Shown one piece after another: positions 7,064-9,248 of a DNA stretch of 9,248 nt. The translations under genes were made by a program, and so were the position numbers. The stretch's first letter is position 1. Every line of letters starts with the position of its first letter. The notes under the pieces were generated by a model. The model ran no database searches. It had not been told where the DNA came from and saw only the letters and a program-made list of their open reading frames with translations. Origin of the DNA: Enterocloster bolteae (GTDB lineage Bacteria > Bacillota_A > Clostridia > Lachnospirales > Lachnospiraceae); contig JAETTS010000078.1 of NCBI GenBank assembly GCA_021769025.1, positions 1 through 9,248 of the forward strand, given 5' to 3'.

Positions 7064-7130
7064 AGGCGGATTTGATAAGTTATGGCGCGTCACGCTGCGT
7101 GCTGATACATGAAGAAGGAGGAAAATTTCG

Positions 7131-7385
7131 ATGAGATGTGAGATGACACCTCAGGGTGTATGTTCCAGTAAGATTTGTTTTGATTTAAACGGCAATGTGG
7201 TGACCAATGTTCAGTTTACCAAGGGCTGCAACGGCAACTTAAAGGCGATCAGCAAGGTGATAGACGGCATGACGGTGGAGCAGATCGAAGGATATTTTAA
7301 GGGGAATACCTGTGGGATGAAAGGGACTTCCTGTGCGGACCAGCTGGCCAGATGTGTGCGGAAGGCATATGAGGAGTCAAAATAA
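7131..7385 (+). CDS. TSCPD domain-containing small protein (TIGR03905-like)
   Basis: 84 residues, complete. AAGGAGG (7115-7121) lies 9 bases before the ATG. The whole protein matches the small clostridial family recalled as TIGR03905: VCSSKICFDL near residues 10-19, VQFTKGCNGNLKAISKVIDG (27-46) and GMKGTSCADQLARCVRKAYE (62-81). The last block is the TSCPD motif, also found near the C-terminus of B12-dependent ribonucleotide reductases, here with Ala in place of Pro. Seven cysteines (C3, C11, C16, C33, C61, C67, C74) in 84 residues point to metal binding or redox chemistry, but no function is established for the stand-alone family as far as I know. It is the first gene after a strong promoter, 30 bases before the helicase gene, so the two are probably co-transcribed. 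Confidence 0.88.
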   Translation: MRCEMTPQGVCSSKICFDLNGNVVTNVQFTKGCNGNLKAISKVIDGMTVEQIEGYFKGNTCGMKGTSCADQLARCVRKAYEESK

Positions 7386-7415
7386 AGGGTGAGACAGGAA
7401 CGGATAAGTAGAAGA

Positions 7416-9248
7416 ATGGGAAATTATGATTTGTTGAATCCAATGCAGAAAGAAGCGGTTTTTTGTACAGAAGGACCGCTTTTAGTTTTGGCAGGAGCTG
7501 GTTCTGGAAAGACCAGGGTTTTGACCTACCGGATTGCACATTTAATTGAGGAAAAAGAAGTAAACCCGTGGAACATCATGGCCATTACTTTTACCAACAA
7601 AGCGGCAGGGGAGATGCGGGAGAGGGTGGATGCGCAGGTGGAGTATGGTTCAGACAGCATCTGGGTATCCACTTTCCATTCCACCTGTGTGCGCATTTTA
7701 CGCAGGCATATAGAATTTCTGGGATATGAGACGAACTTTACAATCTATGACAGGGATGACCAGAAGACCTTGCTGAAGCAGATCTACAAGTCCCTAAACA
7801 TCGACAGCAGAATGTATAAAGAGCGGGCAGTGATAGGGCAGATCTCCAGTGCAAAGGATGAGTTGGTTTCTCCGGAGGATTTTCTGCTTCAGGCGGCAGG
7901 AGATTATTACCGGAAAAAGGTGGGGGAGATTTATCAGGAATATCAGAACCGCCTAAAAAAGAACAATGCCCTGGATTTTGATGATCTGATTGGAAAGACT
8001 GTGGAACTGTTCCGAAGCCAGCCGGAAGTCCTTGACTACTACCAGGAGCGATTCCGGTATATTATGGTGGACGAATATCAGGATACCAATACTGCCCAGT
8101 TTGAACTCATCCGCCTTCTGGCCTCCAAATACAAAAATCTTTGTGTGGTGGGAGACGACGACCAGTCTATCTACAGATTCCGTGGCGCTAACATTGGGAA
8201 TATTCTGAATTTTGAGGATGCATTTCCAGGCGCTAAGGTGGTGAAGCTGGAACAGAACTACCGCTCTACCCAGAATATTTTGGATGCGGCCAATGCAGTG
8301 ATCAGAAATAACCGGGGACGGAAGGACAAGACGCTGTGGACAGGGAATGGCTCAGGGGATAAGATTGTCTTTAGGCAGTTTGACCAGGCCTATGAGGAAG
8401 CAGATTTTATCGTAAGAGACATTCTGGCCAACCAGTATGAGTATGAAGACTGTGTTGTCTTATACCGAACCAATGCCCAGTCCCGCCTTCTGGAGGAACG
8501 GTGCATCTCCCACAATGTGCCTTACCGGCTGGTAGGCGGCGTGAATTTCTATCAGAGAAAAGAGATTAAAGACGTTCTGGCGTATCTGAAGACCATCTCC
8601 AATGGCAGAGATGATCTGGCGGCAGAGCGGATTGTCAATGTTCCCAAACGGGGAATCGGAGCGGCTTCCATGGCCAAGGTGATTGTGTTCGCGTCGGCCA
8701 ACGGCTACAGCCTGTACGATGCTATGGCCAGAGCCAGAGTGATTCCGGGGCTGGGGAAGGCTGCGGAGAAGATCGGAAGATTTACAGATATGATCGAGGA
8801 CTTCCGCTCCAGGGTGAAAGGGGAAGAGTATACCATCCGGCAGCTGATTGAGGATGTGCTGGACGAGACCGGTTATCGGAAGGAGCTGGAAGAGGCGGAC
8901 GACCAGGTGGAAGGCCAGAGCCGTCTGGACAATATTGAGGAATTGATCAATAAGGCAGTCAGTTACTGTGAGAATACAGAACACCCTGACCTGGACGGTT
9001 TTTTGGAGGAAGTGGCTCTGGTGGCCGATGTAGACCAGCTAGACCAGTCAGAGCACAGAGTGACGTTGATGACGCTGCACAGCGCCAAAGGCCTGGAATT
9101 CGAGCATGTATACTTAAGCGGTATGGAGGATGGGCTGTTTCCAAGCTACATGATCATCACGTCGGAGGATTCCGGTGACCTGGAGGAGGAAAGGCGCCTG
9201 TGCTATGTGGGCATCACCAGGGCGAAGAAGCACCTGACGCTGACGGCT
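7416..9248 (+). CDS. pcrA: ATP-dependent DNA helicase, UvrD/PcrA family (3' end missing)
   Basis: Open from ATG 7416 to the window edge, 611 codons with no stop. SF1A helicase that unwinds 3'-to-5' in repair and in clearing RecA and stalled complexes. Motifs in order: Q-motif region LNPMQKEAV (7-15); Walker A AGAGSGKT (26-33); Ia around TFTNKAAGEM (58-67); TFHST (86-90); Walker B DEYQDTN (219-225); III GDDDQSIYRFRGA (246-258); IV QNYRST (280-285); V TLHSAKGLEF (553-562); VI EEERRLCYVGITRAKK (590-605). All seven helicase motifs are present. About 100-150 C-terminal residues are missing if it has the usual PcrA length. The ribosome binding site is weak (AGAAGA close to the ATG, AGGA further up); an in-frame GTG at 7389 is less likely. 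It follows the TSCPD gene by 30 bases and probably shares its promoter. Confidence 0.95.
   Translation, partial: MGNYDLLNPMQKEAVFCTEGPLLVLAGAGSGKTRVLTYRIAHLIEEKEVNPWNIMAITFTNKAAGEMRERVDAQVEYGSDSIWVSTFHSTCVRILRRHIEFLGYETNFTIYDRDDQKTLLKQIYKSLNIDSRMYKERAVIGQISSAKDELVSPEDFLLQAAGDYYRKKVGEIYQEYQNRLKKNNALDFDDLIGKTVELFRSQPEVLDYYQERFRYIMVDEYQDTNTAQFELIRLLASKYKNLCVVGDDDQSIYRFRGANIGNILNFEDAFPGAKVVKLEQNYRSTQNILDAANAVIRNNRGRKDKTLWTGNGSGDKIVFRQFDQAYEEADFIVRDILANQYEYEDCVVLYRTNAQSRLLEERCISHNVPYRLVGGVNFYQRKEIKDVLAYLKTISNGRDDLAAERIVNVPKRGIGAASMAKVIVFASANGYSLYDAMARARVIPGLGKAAEKIGRFTDMIEDFRSRVKGEEYTIRQLIEDVLDETGYRKELEEADDQVEGQSRLDNIEELINKAVSYCENTEHPDLDGFLEEVALVADVDQLDQSEHRVTLMTLHSAKGLEFEHVYLSGMEDGLFPSYMIITSEDSGDLEEERRLCYVGITRAKKHLTLTA

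Noticed and set aside
7084..7103. GC-rich possible hairpin in the leader of the TSCPD gene (GCGCG/CGTGC), as a riboswitch or attenuator
   Set aside because: Only a five-pair stem including a G-U pair; the leader of about 70 bases is too short and shows no known riboswitch core.
7389..7418. In-frame GTG at 7389 as an earlier start of the helicase
   Set aside because: Its only purine-rich site touches the GTG directly, and the added residues are not needed for the family N-terminus, which begins just before LNPMQ.
8460..8984. Open frame of 174 codons on the - strand inside the helicase gene
   Set aside because: The + strand frame here is continuous with PcrA domain sequence; the reverse product has no recognisable motif.
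1..9248. Mobile element, CRISPR array, tRNA or rRNA
   Set aside because: No transposase or integrase frame, no regularly spaced repeats and no RNA gene signatures were seen; intergenic space is small throughout.

Overview
This 9.2 kb window looks like a chromosome fragment from a Gram-positive, Clostridia-type bacterium, most likely a gut Lachnospiraceae relative. The grounds are moderate GC, strong AAGGAG-type ribosome binding sites, a YesM/YesN-type two-component pair, a small clostridial TSCPD-domain protein, and a PcrA-type helicase. The species cannot be read from the sequence. All seven genes lie on the + strand, and both window edges cut through a gene.

Positions 1-6925 are a carbohydrate-use locus. 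In order it holds: the C-terminal part of a MalG-type sugar ABC permease; a 577-residue cytoplasmic protein whose core resembles GH67 alpha-glucuronidases; an AraC-type response regulator (YesN-like) and a sensor histidine kinase (YesM-like) joined by an ATGA overlap; a GH105-type unsaturated uronyl hydrolase; and an aldo/keto reductase of the YghZ/Gpr group. Spacings are 28, 52, -4, 56 and 28 bases, so the genes can be co-transcribed. A good sigma-A-like promoter inside the 3' end of the GH67-like gene could drive the sensor/regulator pair separately. A hairpin directly at the reductase stop codon closes the locus.

The simplest reading is that the ABC system imports an acidic (uronic-acid-bearing) oligosaccharide. 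The sensor kinase detects a ligand outside the cell and its regulator switches the locus on. Two cytoplasmic enzymes then remove uronic residues: the GH67-like protein possibly saturated ones, the GH105 protein the 4,5-unsaturated ones left by a lyase. The reductase handles a resulting aldehyde. The substrate is not determined; no lyase, no kdu genes and no substrate-binding protein are in view. Two points make the locus more than routine: the GH67-like protein lacks the usual N-terminal domain yet appears to keep all three catalytic acids, and the GH105 protein carries Glu where the family's uronate-binding Arg is expected.

Positions 6949-7130 are an intergenic region with a near-consensus promoter whose -10 box sits inside a perfect 6-bp inverted repeat. 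It serves a housekeeping-type unit: a small cysteine-rich TSCPD-domain protein, followed 30 bases later by a PcrA/UvrD-family DNA helicase that runs off the right edge.
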